DNA of 64,000 nucleotides from Planctomycetota bacterium (lineage in GTDB: Bacteria > Planctomycetota > UBA1135 > GCA-002686595), in NCBI GenBank assembly GCA_016779205.1, contig JADHOC010000022.1, positions 1 through 64,000 on the forward strand, written 5' to 3'. Positions 40,864 to 50,017 of the stretch are shown piece after piece; within the stretch, counting starts at the first letter, position 1, and the number at the start of each line of letters is the position of its first letter. A program made the translations under genes and the position numbers. A model generated the notes under the pieces. It was not told the origin of the DNA and made no database searches. It saw nothing but the letters and a program-made list of their open reading frames with translations.

Positions 40864-43692
40864 TCAGGCGGGGGCGTCGACGCCGTAGAAGGTCCCGGGG
40901 AACAGCCCCTCGCGGACCTCCCCCTCCTCGACCTTGCGGACCTCCGCGGCGCAGACCTTGTACTCCGCTGTGTCGGTCACCGGGTCGCCGGCGTCGTTCG
41001 TGATCACGTTGGCCCGCGCCTCGAAGAAGTGCAGGGGCATCCAGATGCAGCGCGGCTGCACCTGACGGGAGTAGAGCGCGCGGACCTGGATGGAGCCGCG
41101 CCGGGTCGAAATCTCGACCAGGTCTCGGTCCTCGATGCCGCGCTTCTTCGCGTCCCGCGGGTGCATCTCCACCCACGCCTCGGACTGCTTCGCGTCGAGG
41201 CCGGACTCACGCCGGGTCTGCGTCGCGCAGTTGTAGTGGTAGAGGGTCCGCCCCGTGGAGAGCAGCAGGCCGTAGTCCTCGTCCGGGAGCTCCGCCGGCG
41301 GCCGATAGTCCACGGCCTGGAAGAGGCCCTTGCCCCGCAGGATCCCCTCCTCATGGAGGAAGGTCGTCCCCGGGTGCTCCGGGCTCGGGCAGGGCCACTG
41401 GAGCCCGGTCTTGGGGAGCTCCACCGTGGCGTCGAGGCGCGCGTGGCTGATCCCTGAGAATTTGTCGGCGTCCCGCGCGAGCTCGTCGTAGACCTCGGCC
41501 GGGGAGTCGAAGCTCCAATCCGCGCCGCTCGCGTTGGCGAGATCGATCAGGATGCGCCAGTCCTCGCGCGCCTCGCCCGGCGGCTCGACCGCCTTGCGCA
41601 CGCGCTGGACGCGGCGCTCGGAGTTCGTGAAGACTCCCTCCTTCTCGGCGAAGACCGAGGCGGGGAAGACCACGTCAGCGAAGCGGCAGGTCTCGTTGAA
41701 GAAGGCGTCCTGCACGACGACGAACTCGGCGGCGTTCATGCCCTTCTCGAGCTCCATGCAGTTCGGCTCGGAGAGGACCACGTCCTCCCCCATGACGAAG
41801 AGGCCTTTGATGCTCTTGCCCACCTCCTTCATCATCACGTTGAGGTTCAGCCCCGGCTCGGAGGGGAAGGTCGTCCCCCAGGCCTCCTCGTACCTCGCGT
41901 GGGCCTCGGGGTCGTCGACCCGCTGGTAGCCCGGGAGGAAGATCGGGGTCGCGCCGGCGTCGTTGGCGCCCTGGACGTTGTTCTGTCCGCGCAGCGGGTT
42001 CATCCCCGAGGAGGGCTTGCCCAGGTGCCCGGTCATGAGCACGAGGTTGGCGAGGGCGTAGACGTTGTCCGTGCCGTGCGTGTGCTCGGTGATCCCGAGG
42101 GTGTAGTAGATCCCGGCCTTCTCCGTGGTCGCGTACTTGCGCGCGACCCAGCGGATGTCCTCGGCGGAGATCCCCGTGTGCTCCTCCGCCGCCTCGGGCG
42201 AGTAGCGCTTCACGGTCTCCCGCACCGCCTCGAAGCCCTCGGTGTTCTCGGCCACGAAGGCCTCGTCCACGAGCCCCTCCTCGCAGATCACGTGGGCCAT
42301 GGCGTTCAAGAGCCAGACGTCGCATCCCGGCTTCAGCTGGAGGTGCTTCTCCGCGATGGTCGACATCCAGATCTTGCGCGGATCCGCGACCACCATGGTC
42401 GCGCCGCGCCGCACGGCCCGCTTCATCTCCATGGCGATGATCGGGTGCGCCTCGCTCGTGTTGCTCCCGATCACGAACAGGAAGTCCGCGTTACGGATCT
42501 CCCCGATCGAGTTCGTCATCGCGCCCGCTCCGAAGGTGGTGACCAGACCGGCCACCGTCGGAGCGTGTCATGTCGCTGCACACTGATGGATGTTGTTCGT
42601 CTTGAACACCGCCCGGGAGAGCTTCTGCACGAGGTAGTTCTCCTCCATCGTGCAGCGCGAGGAGCTGACGAAGCCCAGCGCGTTGGCTCCGTGCCGGTCA
42701 CTCACCCCGTGCAGGCCAGCCGCGGCCACGGAGAGGGCGTTCTCCCAGCTCGTGGGCACCAGCTCCCCCGCCTCGTTCCGAACGAGCGGGCTCGTGATGC
42801 GATCCTCGTGGTGGATGAAGTCGTAGGCGAAGCGGCCCTTGACGCACAGGTTGCCGTCGTTCGTCGTGGTGCCCGCGGGCGGGCTCGTGACCTTCACAAC
42901 CTCACCGCGCCCGTCGTTGCCGTCGGGGTCCACGTTCAGGTCGAGCTGGCAGCCGACGCCGCAGAAGTTGCAGGTGCTGCGGACCTTGGTCAGCTCGCGC
43001 TCGGGCTTCGCCTCGCGGGTCAGGGGCATCTTCTCCCCCATGGCGCCCGTCGGGCACACGTCGACGCAGCCGCCGCACATCTCGCAGGTGGTGTCCAGCA
43101 GGGACAGGTTGTCCGCCGTGGCGATGGTGGTCTCGGCGCCGCGGCCCGCGAGGCTGATGGCGCTGACGCCCTCGACCTCCTCGCAGTAGCGCGTGCAGCG
43201 CGCGCAGGAGATGCAGGTGTCGGCGTTGAAGTGGATGTACGGGTTGCGGTCGGCGTCCCGGTTGTCGCGGAGGGACTCCATGAAGCCCCAGTCCCTCGGC
43301 GCCTCGTAGCGCGCCGCCATCTCCAAGAGCTGGTTCGGCGCCCCGCGCTCGGCGACCTCGGGGTCCTGGGGGTGGTCGGTGAGGTAGAGCGCGAAGAGGG
43401 TCTTGCGGTGCCGGTCGACGCGCTCGGTCTCCGTGCGGACCTCGGCCCCGTCCTGGGCGGGCGTCTTGCAGGCGGGCAGCAGGCGGCGCTGCCCCTCCAC
43501 CTCAACGAGGCATGTCCGGCACGCGCCGGCGGGCTCGAGGCGCGGATCGTGGCACAGGGTCGGGATCTCGACGCCCGCGCGCTGGGCGACCTCGAGGATC
43601 GTCTCGCCCGCCTGGAACGCCATCTCCCGCCCGTCCAGCTGGATGGACCTGGGAGCCCGCTTGGGCAGGTCAGCTTCGCTTCGCTCGATCAT
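40864..43692 (-). CDS. fdhA: Selenocysteine-containing NAD-dependent formate dehydrogenase, catalytic (alpha) subunit
   Basis: Read through an in-frame TGA at 42568-42570 (residue 375) this is one 942-residue molybdenum/tungsten enzyme that oxidises formate to CO2. A [2Fe-2S] domain (Cys47, 58, 61, 75) comes first, then a NuoG-like His/Cys cluster and two 4Fe-4S motifs (CISCARCTRYC, CEMCGGCVDVC). The catalytic domain follows with its own cluster (CNFCGVGC). The TGA sits in NNIHQCAAT-U-HAPTVAGL, exactly where Moorella-type FdhA has selenocysteine. Downstream residues continue the family without a gap (TTFGAGAMTN, FVIGSNTSEAHP). A SECIS-like hairpin follows the TGA. It starts three bases after the beta subunit gene. 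Confidence 0.93.
42526..42570 (-). promoter_or_regulatory. Bacterial SECIS element with the UGA selenocysteine codon
   Basis: Minus strand. The UGA (42570-42568) is followed two bases later by an 8-bp perfect stem (42565-42558 with 42533-42526, CGCUCCGA/UCGGAGCG). Above it is a 5-bp stem GGUGG/CCACC (42556-42552 with 42539-42535). At the top, CC and GG close a five-base loop GGUCU (42549-42545). The E. coli fdhF SECIS has the same GGUCU apical sequence recognised by SelB. A UCA bulge on the 3' side differs from the single bulged U on the 5' side of the E. coli element. Confidence 0.85.
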
Positions 43693-43695
43693 CTG

Positions 43696-45306
43696 TCAGC
43701 CCTCGCTGGGGGTCTCCTCTTCGAACGCTTCGGGGAAGTACTTGAGCGCGCTCGTGAGCGGCAACGGTGCCGCCTGGCCGAGCCCGCAGATCGACCCCTC
43801 GTTCATCTGCCACGCGGCGTCCGCCGCGTTGGCCAGGGGCCCGTCGACCGCGTCCCCGCGCGCCTGACGCTCCACCGACTCGCGCAGGTAGCGCGTCCCG
43901 ATCCGGCACGGCGCGCACTGCCCGCAGCTCTCGGCCTCGAAGAAGCGCAGCTGCTGGGTCGCCGCCCACCGCATGTCGACGGTGTCGTTCAGGACCACGA
44001 CCCCCGCCGAGCCGAGCATGGAGCCCAGGCCCCCGAGGTGGGCGAAGTCCAGGGGGTCGCCGCGCCGATCGGCGGGCAGGAAGCCCGAGCTCGCCCCGCC
44101 GGGGCTGAACGCCTTCAGGGTCCCCACGTATCCGCCGGCCGCCTCCACCAGCTCGTCCAGGGAGACGCCCAGCGGGAGCTCGTAGGTCCCGGGGTTCTGT
44201 ACGTGGCCGCTCACGCAGTAGAGCTTGGTGCCCGCCTCGGTCCGACCGAGCCCACGGAACCAGTCCCCGCCGCGCTCGACGATCCCCGGTACGCAGGCGA
44301 TGGTCTCGACGTTGTGGATCAGGGTCGGCTTGCCCCACAGCCCGACCTCGACCGGGAACGGCGGCTTGATGCGCGGCATGCCACGCTTGCCTTCGAGGGC
44401 CTCGAGGAGCGCGGTCTCCTCGCCGCAGATGTAGGCGCCGTTGCCCTCGTGGGTGTGGAAGCGGATGTCGCCGTAGACCCCCGACGCGTGGGCGTCCTCG
44501 ATCATGCGGCGGACGATCCCGAGCGGCACCTCGAACTCGCCGCGCAGGTAGAGGTAGCAGTCCTTGGCGCCGATGGCGTGGGCCGCGATGGCGAGGCCCT
44601 CGAGCACGAGGTCGGGGCGGCGCAGCATGCACTCCCGGTCCTTGAAGGTGCCGGGCTCGCCCTCGTCCGCGTTCAGCACGACGAAGCGCTCCCGCTCCGC
44701 CTGACCCGCGACGCCGCGCCACTTGATGTGCGCGGGGAACCCGGCCCCGCCGCGCCCCTGGAGCCCGGAGGCCTCGAGGAGGTCGATGACGCCGTCGGGC
44801 CCCAGCTCCGCCGCCGCCTTGAAGGCCGCGCCCAGCGGAGCCGCTGGCTTGCTGAGGTCGATGGCGAGCTCACCGTCCGCGGCGCCCTCGGGCCCGACCA
44901 CGCCCGTCCACTCGGTCTCGCCGGGGGCCGCGGCGCTGTCGAGCTTGGACCAATCACTGCCGGCGGCCTTCACGTCCTCGACGGTCACGTGCGGCATCGT
45001 CCGCCGATCGCGGAGCACGGCAGGCGGCACATCACAGCCGGCGAGGCAGGAGGCCTCCTCCACCGGGAGGCCCTGGGCCTTCGCCGCATCCAGCACGTCC
45101 TGGGCGCCGCCGAGCAGGCAGCTCAGCCCGGTGCAGACACGCACCTTGGCGTCCGAGCGCGAGAGCATGTGATAGAAGCTCCCGATTCCCCAGACGTGCG
45201 CCTCGGGGACGCCCGTCTCCCTCGCGATGTCACGGGCCACGCCCTCGAGCAGTCCGCCCGCTTCGCGCAGACGGTCGGGTACGGAGGCAGCGTCGTGTCG
45301 GCTCAT
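43696..45306 (-). CDS. fdhB: NAD-dependent formate dehydrogenase, diaphorase (beta/gamma fused) subunit
   Basis: 536 residues. The N-terminal part (1-120) is a NuoE-like thioredoxin-fold [2Fe-2S] domain with cysteines in VCTGLSCLLGG and EEASCLAGCD. From about 150 it is NuoF-like: GRGGAGFPAHIKW and NADEGEPGTFKDRE for FMN and NAD binding, GAYICGEETALLEALEG, and the 4Fe-4S motif SCGQCAPCRIGTRYL near the C terminus. It passes electrons from the alpha subunit to NAD+. In Rhodobacter-type enzymes these are two genes (fdsG, fdsB); here they are fused. The gene is first in the operon, directly ahead of the selenoprotein subunit. Confidence 0.92.
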   Translation of the reverse strand: MSRHDAASVPDRLREAGGLLEGVARDIARETGVPEAHVWGIGSFYHMLSRSDAKVRVCTGLSCLLGGAQDVLDAAKAQGLPVEEASCLAGCDVPPAVLRDRRTMPHVTVEDVKAAGSDWSKLDSAAAPGETEWTGVVGPEGAADGELAIDLSKPAAPLGAAFKAAAELGPDGVIDLLEASGLQGRGGAGFPAHIKWRGVAGQAERERFVVLNADEGEPGTFKDRECMLRRPDLVLEGLAIAAHAIGAKDCYLYLRGEFEVPLGIVRRMIEDAHASGVYGDIRFHTHEGNGAYICGEETALLEALEGKRGMPRIKPPFPVEVGLWGKPTLIHNVETIACVPGIVERGGDWFRGLGRTEAGTKLYCVSGHVQNPGTYELPLGVSLDELVEAAGGYVGTLKAFSPGGASSGFLPADRRGDPLDFAHLGGLGSMLGSAGVVVLNDTVDMRWAATQQLRFFEAESCGQCAPCRIGTRYLRESVERQARGDAVDGPLANAADAAWQMNEGSICGLGQAAPLPLTSALKYFPEAFEEETPSEG

Positions 45307-45420
45307 GATGGGTCGGGTCGGTGCGCCGCTCGGCGCCCCGACATTATGCGTCGGACGGCCCCGCTCCGCTGGACCAGTCTCGCTGCGGGAGCCGAATCCC
45401 CGGAGGTTCTCCGAGCCCCC

Positions 45421-47562
45421 TCAGCGCCCGCCCCGCGACCCATCGTCCAGGGACCCGGGAAACAGCTCGGAAAGGGGCACCCGCTGGAACGTCATGTGCG
45501 CCCGGCTCCCCTCGTAGAGGATCCCCACCGTGGCCCCGTCGATCATCGTCAGGCAGGAGTAGCCCGCCGACTTCCCCTCGTCGAGGAGCAGCCAGCGCTC
45601 CTCCGGCCATGACGCCCCACCGTCGCTGGAGGCGCGGATCGTCATCCGGCGCCGGGGCGCCGCGGGGACCGCGGGGTTGGAGAAGAGCAGCCGGCCGTCG
45701 GCCTCCCCGGTGAGCTCCCGCCCCACGTGGATCAGGCTCGCCATGCAGACGGGCTCGGTGAGCGCCGACCGCGAGCTCCCGTGGGCCTGCCACGTCACGC
45801 CCCCGTCGACCGAGGTGTGCACCGCGCGCGAGCCCCCGCGGTTGTCTCGCATGTTCAGCATGAGCTCCCCATCGGCGAGCTCCACCACCGCCGACTCGGT
45901 CGTATCGGCGCGCGCGCCGACCCCGATGCTCCAGGTCTCTCCGCCGTCCGCGCTGACGAGCACCGTCGAGTGCGGCGTGCGCCCCTCGCCGGGGCTGAGC
46001 TGGTACTGGGCTGGGAAGACGAGGCGCCCATCGCCCATGGTGATCCCGCGTCCGGGCCCCTGGAGCAGGTAGGACCAGGCGGCGTCCTTGACCATCCCGG
46101 TGAGGTTTCGGAGCGGCCCGAAGCTCCGACCGTCGTCGGTGCTCGTGGCGAGCATGAGCTGACCGGTCTCCTCCGGCGCGAGCCCCGGCCCGCTCCCCCG
46201 CCACGCTCGGTCCCCGTGACTCCAAGCCGCCAGCACGTGGACGTGCCCCCGTTCCCGGTCCACCAGCACGGCGGGGTCGCCCACGCCGTCCCCCCGCCAC
46301 CCCTCGCCGGGCCCCTGGGACATGATCACCTCCATGGGTGACCAGGACCGCCCCCCGTCCTCGCTCCGGGAGCAGCCGACGTCGATGCGACCGGGCAGGT
46401 CACCCCAGCCGTTCCATCGGATGTCGTACACCGCGATCAGGGTCCCCCTGGGCGTCGTGACCAGGCCGGGGATCCTGTAGGCCCGGGAGCCTCCGGAGCC
46501 CGCGCTGCGGAGCGCGAGGCCGAGGCGTTGGACGGGGTCCGGGCTGGGATCCTCCACCTGGACCTCGGCGCCTCCGACCGTGACCGACTGAACCCTCGCG
46601 TCCACCCGGCCGTCCAGGTCCGCGTCCGCCGACGGCGCCACCGAGATCCAGAACACGTTGCGGCCCGGCGCGAGCGCCCGGCGGCCGCGCACGGTGTACA
46701 CACGGGAGGGATCCTCGCCCGGCCGCCGCGCCGCCCCGAACCGATCGCCCTCGCCGAAGACCTCGTCCGGTCGATCGTAGCTGAGCTCGAGGCTGGAGCC
46801 GCCCTGGAAGACCTCCACGCGCTGCAGCTGATCCGGGCTGGAGGTCCCGCCGAGGTCGAAGCGGATCGCCTCGAGCTCGAGGGGCGCGAGGAGCCCTCGG
46901 GTCTCCACCTCCACCGCGAGGATGGGGTTCAGGTCGTTCCCCACGAGCACGGGCGAGACCGGCTGGCGCGCTCGACATCCCACGATGACCATCGGCCGCG
47001 CCGGCTCGAGCACCACATCGTCGATCAGGACCCCCTTGCCTGGCGGCGACGTGCACCGAACCCGGAGCCCGTCCGCCCCCCGGGGCAGCACGGCGGAGAC
47101 CTCCGTACGGAAGCCACCGATGACCACCTCGTCCGAGGCGTCCAGGAGCGCGGACCACTCCCCCCCCACGCGGACCGCCAGGGTGAACTCGAAGGGAGCG
47201 GCGCGGGTCCAGCGCTCCGCCCAGAGGCTCACGCGGCCAGCGCCGCCCAGGTCCTCGAAGTCCAGCTCGACCTCGCACCGTTCGCCGCCGGTCAGGTGCA
47301 GGCTGCGAGCGCCGGACCGGACATGCTCGCTTTGGATCGCCGCCACCCCATGGGTCACTCTCCAGGTGCCCAGCGTTGACGCCAGCTCCGAGAATGGCCC
47401 GAGGCGAGCCCCCTCGAAGCCCCCGTCGACCTGCGCCTCCGCGGCGCGCCCCTGCGCGTGCCCGCCGCTCGCCAGCGAAGGCACCCCGGAGGCGAGCCCG
47501 ACGGAATCCAGCTGCGGCGCGACGGCGAGGACCGCCAGGGGAGTGAGGATCGGCATCAACAT
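45421..47562 (-). CDS. Exo-alpha-sialidase (BNR-repeat neuraminidase)
   Basis: About 713 residues, exported. The ATG at 47562 begins a signal peptide (MLMPILTPLAVLAVAP); a start 14 codons upstream gives a poorer one. Residues about 55-195 form an extra beta-rich domain, and about 195-330 resembles the BNR-associated N-terminal domain (VVGCRARQPVSPVLVGNDLNPILAV). The sialidase propeller starts with the active-site arginine motif YRIPGLVTTPRG and carries five Asp-boxes (SEDGGRSW, STDDGRSF, SADGGETW, SVDGGVTW, SSDGGASW). It releases terminal sialic acids from glycans. No nan catabolic genes are seen nearby, so the product may be used elsewhere or the substrate may be a related sugar. Confidence 0.88.
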   Translation of the reverse strand: MLMPILTPLAVLAVAPQLDSVGLASGVPSLASGGHAQGRAAEAQVDGGFEGARLGPFSELASTLGTWRVTHGVAAIQSEHVRSGARSLHLTGGERCEVELDFEDLGGAGRVSLWAERWTRAAPFEFTLAVRVGGEWSALLDASDEVVIGGFRTEVSAVLPRGADGLRVRCTSPPGKGVLIDDVVLEPARPMVIVGCRARQPVSPVLVGNDLNPILAVEVETRGLLAPLELEAIRFDLGGTSSPDQLQRVEVFQGGSSLELSYDRPDEVFGEGDRFGAARRPGEDPSRVYTVRGRRALAPGRNVFWISVAPSADADLDGRVDARVQSVTVGGAEVQVEDPSPDPVQRLGLALRSAGSGGSRAYRIPGLVTTPRGTLIAVYDIRWNGWGDLPGRIDVGCSRSEDGGRSWSPMEVIMSQGPGEGWRGDGVGDPAVLVDRERGHVHVLAAWSHGDRAWRGSGPGLAPEETGQLMLATSTDDGRSFGPLRNLTGMVKDAAWSYLLQGPGRGITMGDGRLVFPAQYQLSPGEGRTPHSTVLVSADGGETWSIGVGARADTTESAVVELADGELMLNMRDNRGGSRAVHTSVDGGVTWQAHGSSRSALTEPVCMASLIHVGRELTGEADGRLLFSNPAVPAAPRRRMTIRASSDGGASWPEERWLLLDEGKSAGYSCLTMIDGATVGILYEGSRAHMTFQRVPLSELFPGSLDDGSRGGR

Positions 47563-47909
47563 GCGGACCAGAATGCCGCCGCCTCGCCTGAGGTCGGGCA
47601 GCAAGGACGCCGTCTACGCGTGAGAATCCCGTGAGATTGCCTCGCACCTGGAGAGGAGCGCCCGGTGAGCGGGCCGCGGCGGAATCCGCCGCGAAGTGGC
47701 CTGTTGCGCCCAAGACGAGGGGTTCCGGCGCTTGGGGGAGCCACGGGGAACCCCAGCCCCGCCGACTGCGTCCATCTGGGACGCCGCGGTCCCTGGCGCC
47801 ACGAGGCTCGAGGACCGCGTATTTTTTAGGGGGGCGATTCTCCGCCACCCTCGCGGGCAGCGGCGTCCTCTGACGCCTTGCTCCCAACCGTCCGGCCTGA
47901 TCTTCTCGA
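47563..47909. other. Divergent intergenic region between the sialidase and the second metalloprotease
   Basis: 347 bp without a supported gene. A T6 run in CGTATTTTTTAGG lies at 47819-47830, and a perfect inverted repeat GGCGTC-CTCT-GACGCC at 47862-47877, 33 bases before the protease start, where it would fold in the mRNA leader. No convincing promoter pair was found on either strand. Confidence 0.5.
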
Positions 47910-49874
47910 ATGCTGTCGATTCTCACGACCCTCGCTCTCGCCGCCGCACCCCAAGCGGTCGACCCCATCGGCAGCCTCCAGCGGCTCGCCATTCCGACCG
48001 ACCCCGAGGGCACTGTCGTGATCTCGGTCGAGCTCGACGGCCAGCCCGCGGACCTCGTCCTCGAGCGCCACTCGCTCCGCGCCGGAGACTTCCAGCTGCT
48101 GGTCTCCCGGCCCGACGGATCCGTGGCCCCCATGCCGGCGCCGCGCCCCAACACCTGGCGAGGCGAGGTCCCCGGGTGGCCTGACACCATCGTGACCGCG
48201 ACCATCAACCACGAGGGCCTCTCGGCGATCGTGGCCGACTACGCCACGGACCGCGAGTGGCAGATCCAGCCGGCTGCGGGCATGCCCGCCGGGACCTATT
48301 CGGTGGCGCGCTCCAGCGACCTCCCGGTCACCGGTGGCGTGTGCGGCGTGGGCAACCAGGTCGGGTTCCAGGGCTCCAACACGGGCCCCGCCACCAGCAA
48401 CCTCGGCACGGGCCTCCAGCTCTGCGAGGTCGCCTTCGACGCGGACTTCGAGTTCTTCCAGCGCAACGGCAACAGCGTTCAGGCCACGATCGATGACATC
48501 GAACGGATCATGAACCGGGTCGACACGATCTATGTGCGCGACGTGGACGTGACGATCCAGCTGACGGGCATCGTGGTGCGGAGCACCTCCGCGGATCCCT
48601 ACACGAGCAACGACGCCGGCCAGCTCCTCGACCAGTTCCGCAACCACTGGAACCAGAACTTCACCGGCATCCGCCGCGACCTCGCCCACCTCTTCACCGG
48701 GCGGAACGTCAACGGCGGCACGATTGGCGTCGCGTACCTCGGCGTGGTCTGCAGCCAGACCGTCGGCTACGGGCTCTCGGAGTCCCGGTTCACCAACAAC
48801 CTGGTGAACCGCACGGGCCTCACCTCCCACGAGATGGGCCACAACTTCAACTCGAACCACTGCGACGGCAACGGGGACTGCCGGATCATGTGCTCCGGCC
48901 TCGGGGGATGTAACAACGACGTCTCGCGCTTCGGGACCGCCAGCGCGAACGGCATCCGCAACTACGCCATCAGCCGCGGGTGCCTCCTGGACCTCTCCCC
49001 GCCCCTGGCGCTGCCCGTGGTGGACGAGTTCCCCGCGACCCAGCTGAACCGGGACATCTGGATCAGCTTCCAGGGCACGGAGATCACCAACGCCGCCGTC
49101 AACGAGCCCTCTGCTCCGTACTCGATCCGCCTGAACGCGCTGAGCAACTCCACGCTCAAGGACGACCGGCTGATCTCCAACAAGCTCCTGCTCGCCGGCC
49201 TGAACAACGCTTCGGTCTCGTTCTATTCCCAGCACCGCGGGGTCCCCGCGGGGGGCGCCATCGACGTCGAGATCCTCGACTCGAACAACGACTGGATCCT
49301 GCTCGAGCGCGTCGTCTCCGACGGTGTCGATGAGAGCAACTTCAACTTCCACCAGATCGCGGTGCCGGCCGGCGCGTACTTCGACGAGGCCCAGATCCGC
49401 ATCACCGCGGACGTGGATAGCGGCAGCCAGAACTGGTACATCGACGACTTCGAGGTGTCCGACAACACCTGCGGGGGCGTGTCCAACTACTGCTTCGCCA
49501 ACCCGAACTCGGTCAGCATCAACGGCGCGAACATCTCCATCCTCGGGAGCACCAGCCTCGCGGCCAACGACCTCACGTTCCTGACCGCGAGCTGCCCGAC
49601 CCTCAGCTTCGGCATCTACATCTTCGGGGACCAGCAGACCCAGGTCTTCCTGGGCAACGGCTTCCTCTGCGTGAGCGGCAGCCCGGTGTACCGACTGGGC
49701 ATCGCCCAGGCCGACATCTTCGGGACGAGCTTCCTCACGATCGACAACCAGAACCTCCCCGGGGGCCTGCTCCTCAGCCCCGGCGACACCTACAACGCGC
49801 AGCTGTGGTACCGCGACTCGGTCGGTGCCGGCTTCAACCTCAGCAACGGCATCGAGGTCAACTTCTGCCCCTGA
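47910..49874 (+). CDS. Secreted reprolysin-like zinc metalloprotease (shorter paralogue)
   Basis: 654 residues. A short signal peptide (MLSILTTLALAAAPQA) is followed by a propeptide-like segment and an M12-type catalytic domain around 150-360. The zinc motif is HEMGHNFNSNH: His307, Glu308, His311, His317, then Cys-rich CDGNGDCRIMCSGLGGC and a met-turn-like region. Residues about 365-520 form a jelly-roll/MAM-like domain (DRLISNKLLLAGLNNASVSFYSQ). The C-terminal module starts at Tyr527 and contains Cys587 and W633-Y-R-D, as in the protease at 28077-30635. The two are probably distant paralogues with the same secretion tail. An intrinsic terminator follows. Confidence 0.85.
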   Translation: MLSILTTLALAAAPQAVDPIGSLQRLAIPTDPEGTVVISVELDGQPADLVLERHSLRAGDFQLLVSRPDGSVAPMPAPRPNTWRGEVPGWPDTIVTATINHEGLSAIVADYATDREWQIQPAAGMPAGTYSVARSSDLPVTGGVCGVGNQVGFQGSNTGPATSNLGTGLQLCEVAFDADFEFFQRNGNSVQATIDDIERIMNRVDTIYVRDVDVTIQLTGIVVRSTSADPYTSNDAGQLLDQFRNHWNQNFTGIRRDLAHLFTGRNVNGGTIGVAYLGVVCSQTVGYGLSESRFTNNLVNRTGLTSHEMGHNFNSNHCDGNGDCRIMCSGLGGCNNDVSRFGTASANGIRNYAISRGCLLDLSPPLALPVVDEFPATQLNRDIWISFQGTEITNAAVNEPSAPYSIRLNALSNSTLKDDRLISNKLLLAGLNNASVSFYSQHRGVPAGGAIDVEILDSNNDWILLERVVSDGVDESNFNFHQIAVPAGAYFDEAQIRITADVDSGSQNWYIDDFEVSDNTCGGVSNYCFANPNSVSINGANISILGSTSLAANDLTFLTASCPTLSFGIYIFGDQQTQVFLGNGFLCVSGSPVYRLGIAQADIFGTSFLTIDNQNLPGGLLLSPGDTYNAQLWYRDSVGAGFNLSNGIEVNFCP

Positions 49875-49897
49875 TCCTGGCGCCCACGCCCCATCGA

Positions 49898-49931
49898 GAG
49901 CCCCCGGCGGATCCTTCCGCCGGGGGCTCTC
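49898..49931 (+). terminator. Rho-independent terminator after the metalloprotease
   Basis: Perfect 13-bp stem (49898-49910 with 49917-49929, GAGCCCCCGGCGG) and an ATCCTT loop, starting 24 bases after the stop codon. The tail is TCCTCGTCT, only partly U-rich. Confidence 0.7.
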
Positions 49932-50017
49932 CTCGTCTGCGACGATCCTGCCGCTGGCGGCCCGCAGGATGTGCTACATCTCTCCGGCAGCGCCGCCTCC
50001 CCTGCGGCCCCTCCCCC

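Noticed and set aside
40864..43692. Two separate genes, or a frameshifted pseudogene, for the formate dehydrogenase alpha subunit
   Set aside because: Both halves are in the same frame, fully conserved up to and after a single TGA, and the TGA is at the known selenocysteine site with a SECIS-like hairpin.
41899..45612. A 1237-codon open frame on the plus strand
   Set aside because: It is antisense to both formate dehydrogenase genes; its translation is Arg/His/Gly-rich and low in family-like features, a typical shadow in very GC-rich DNA.
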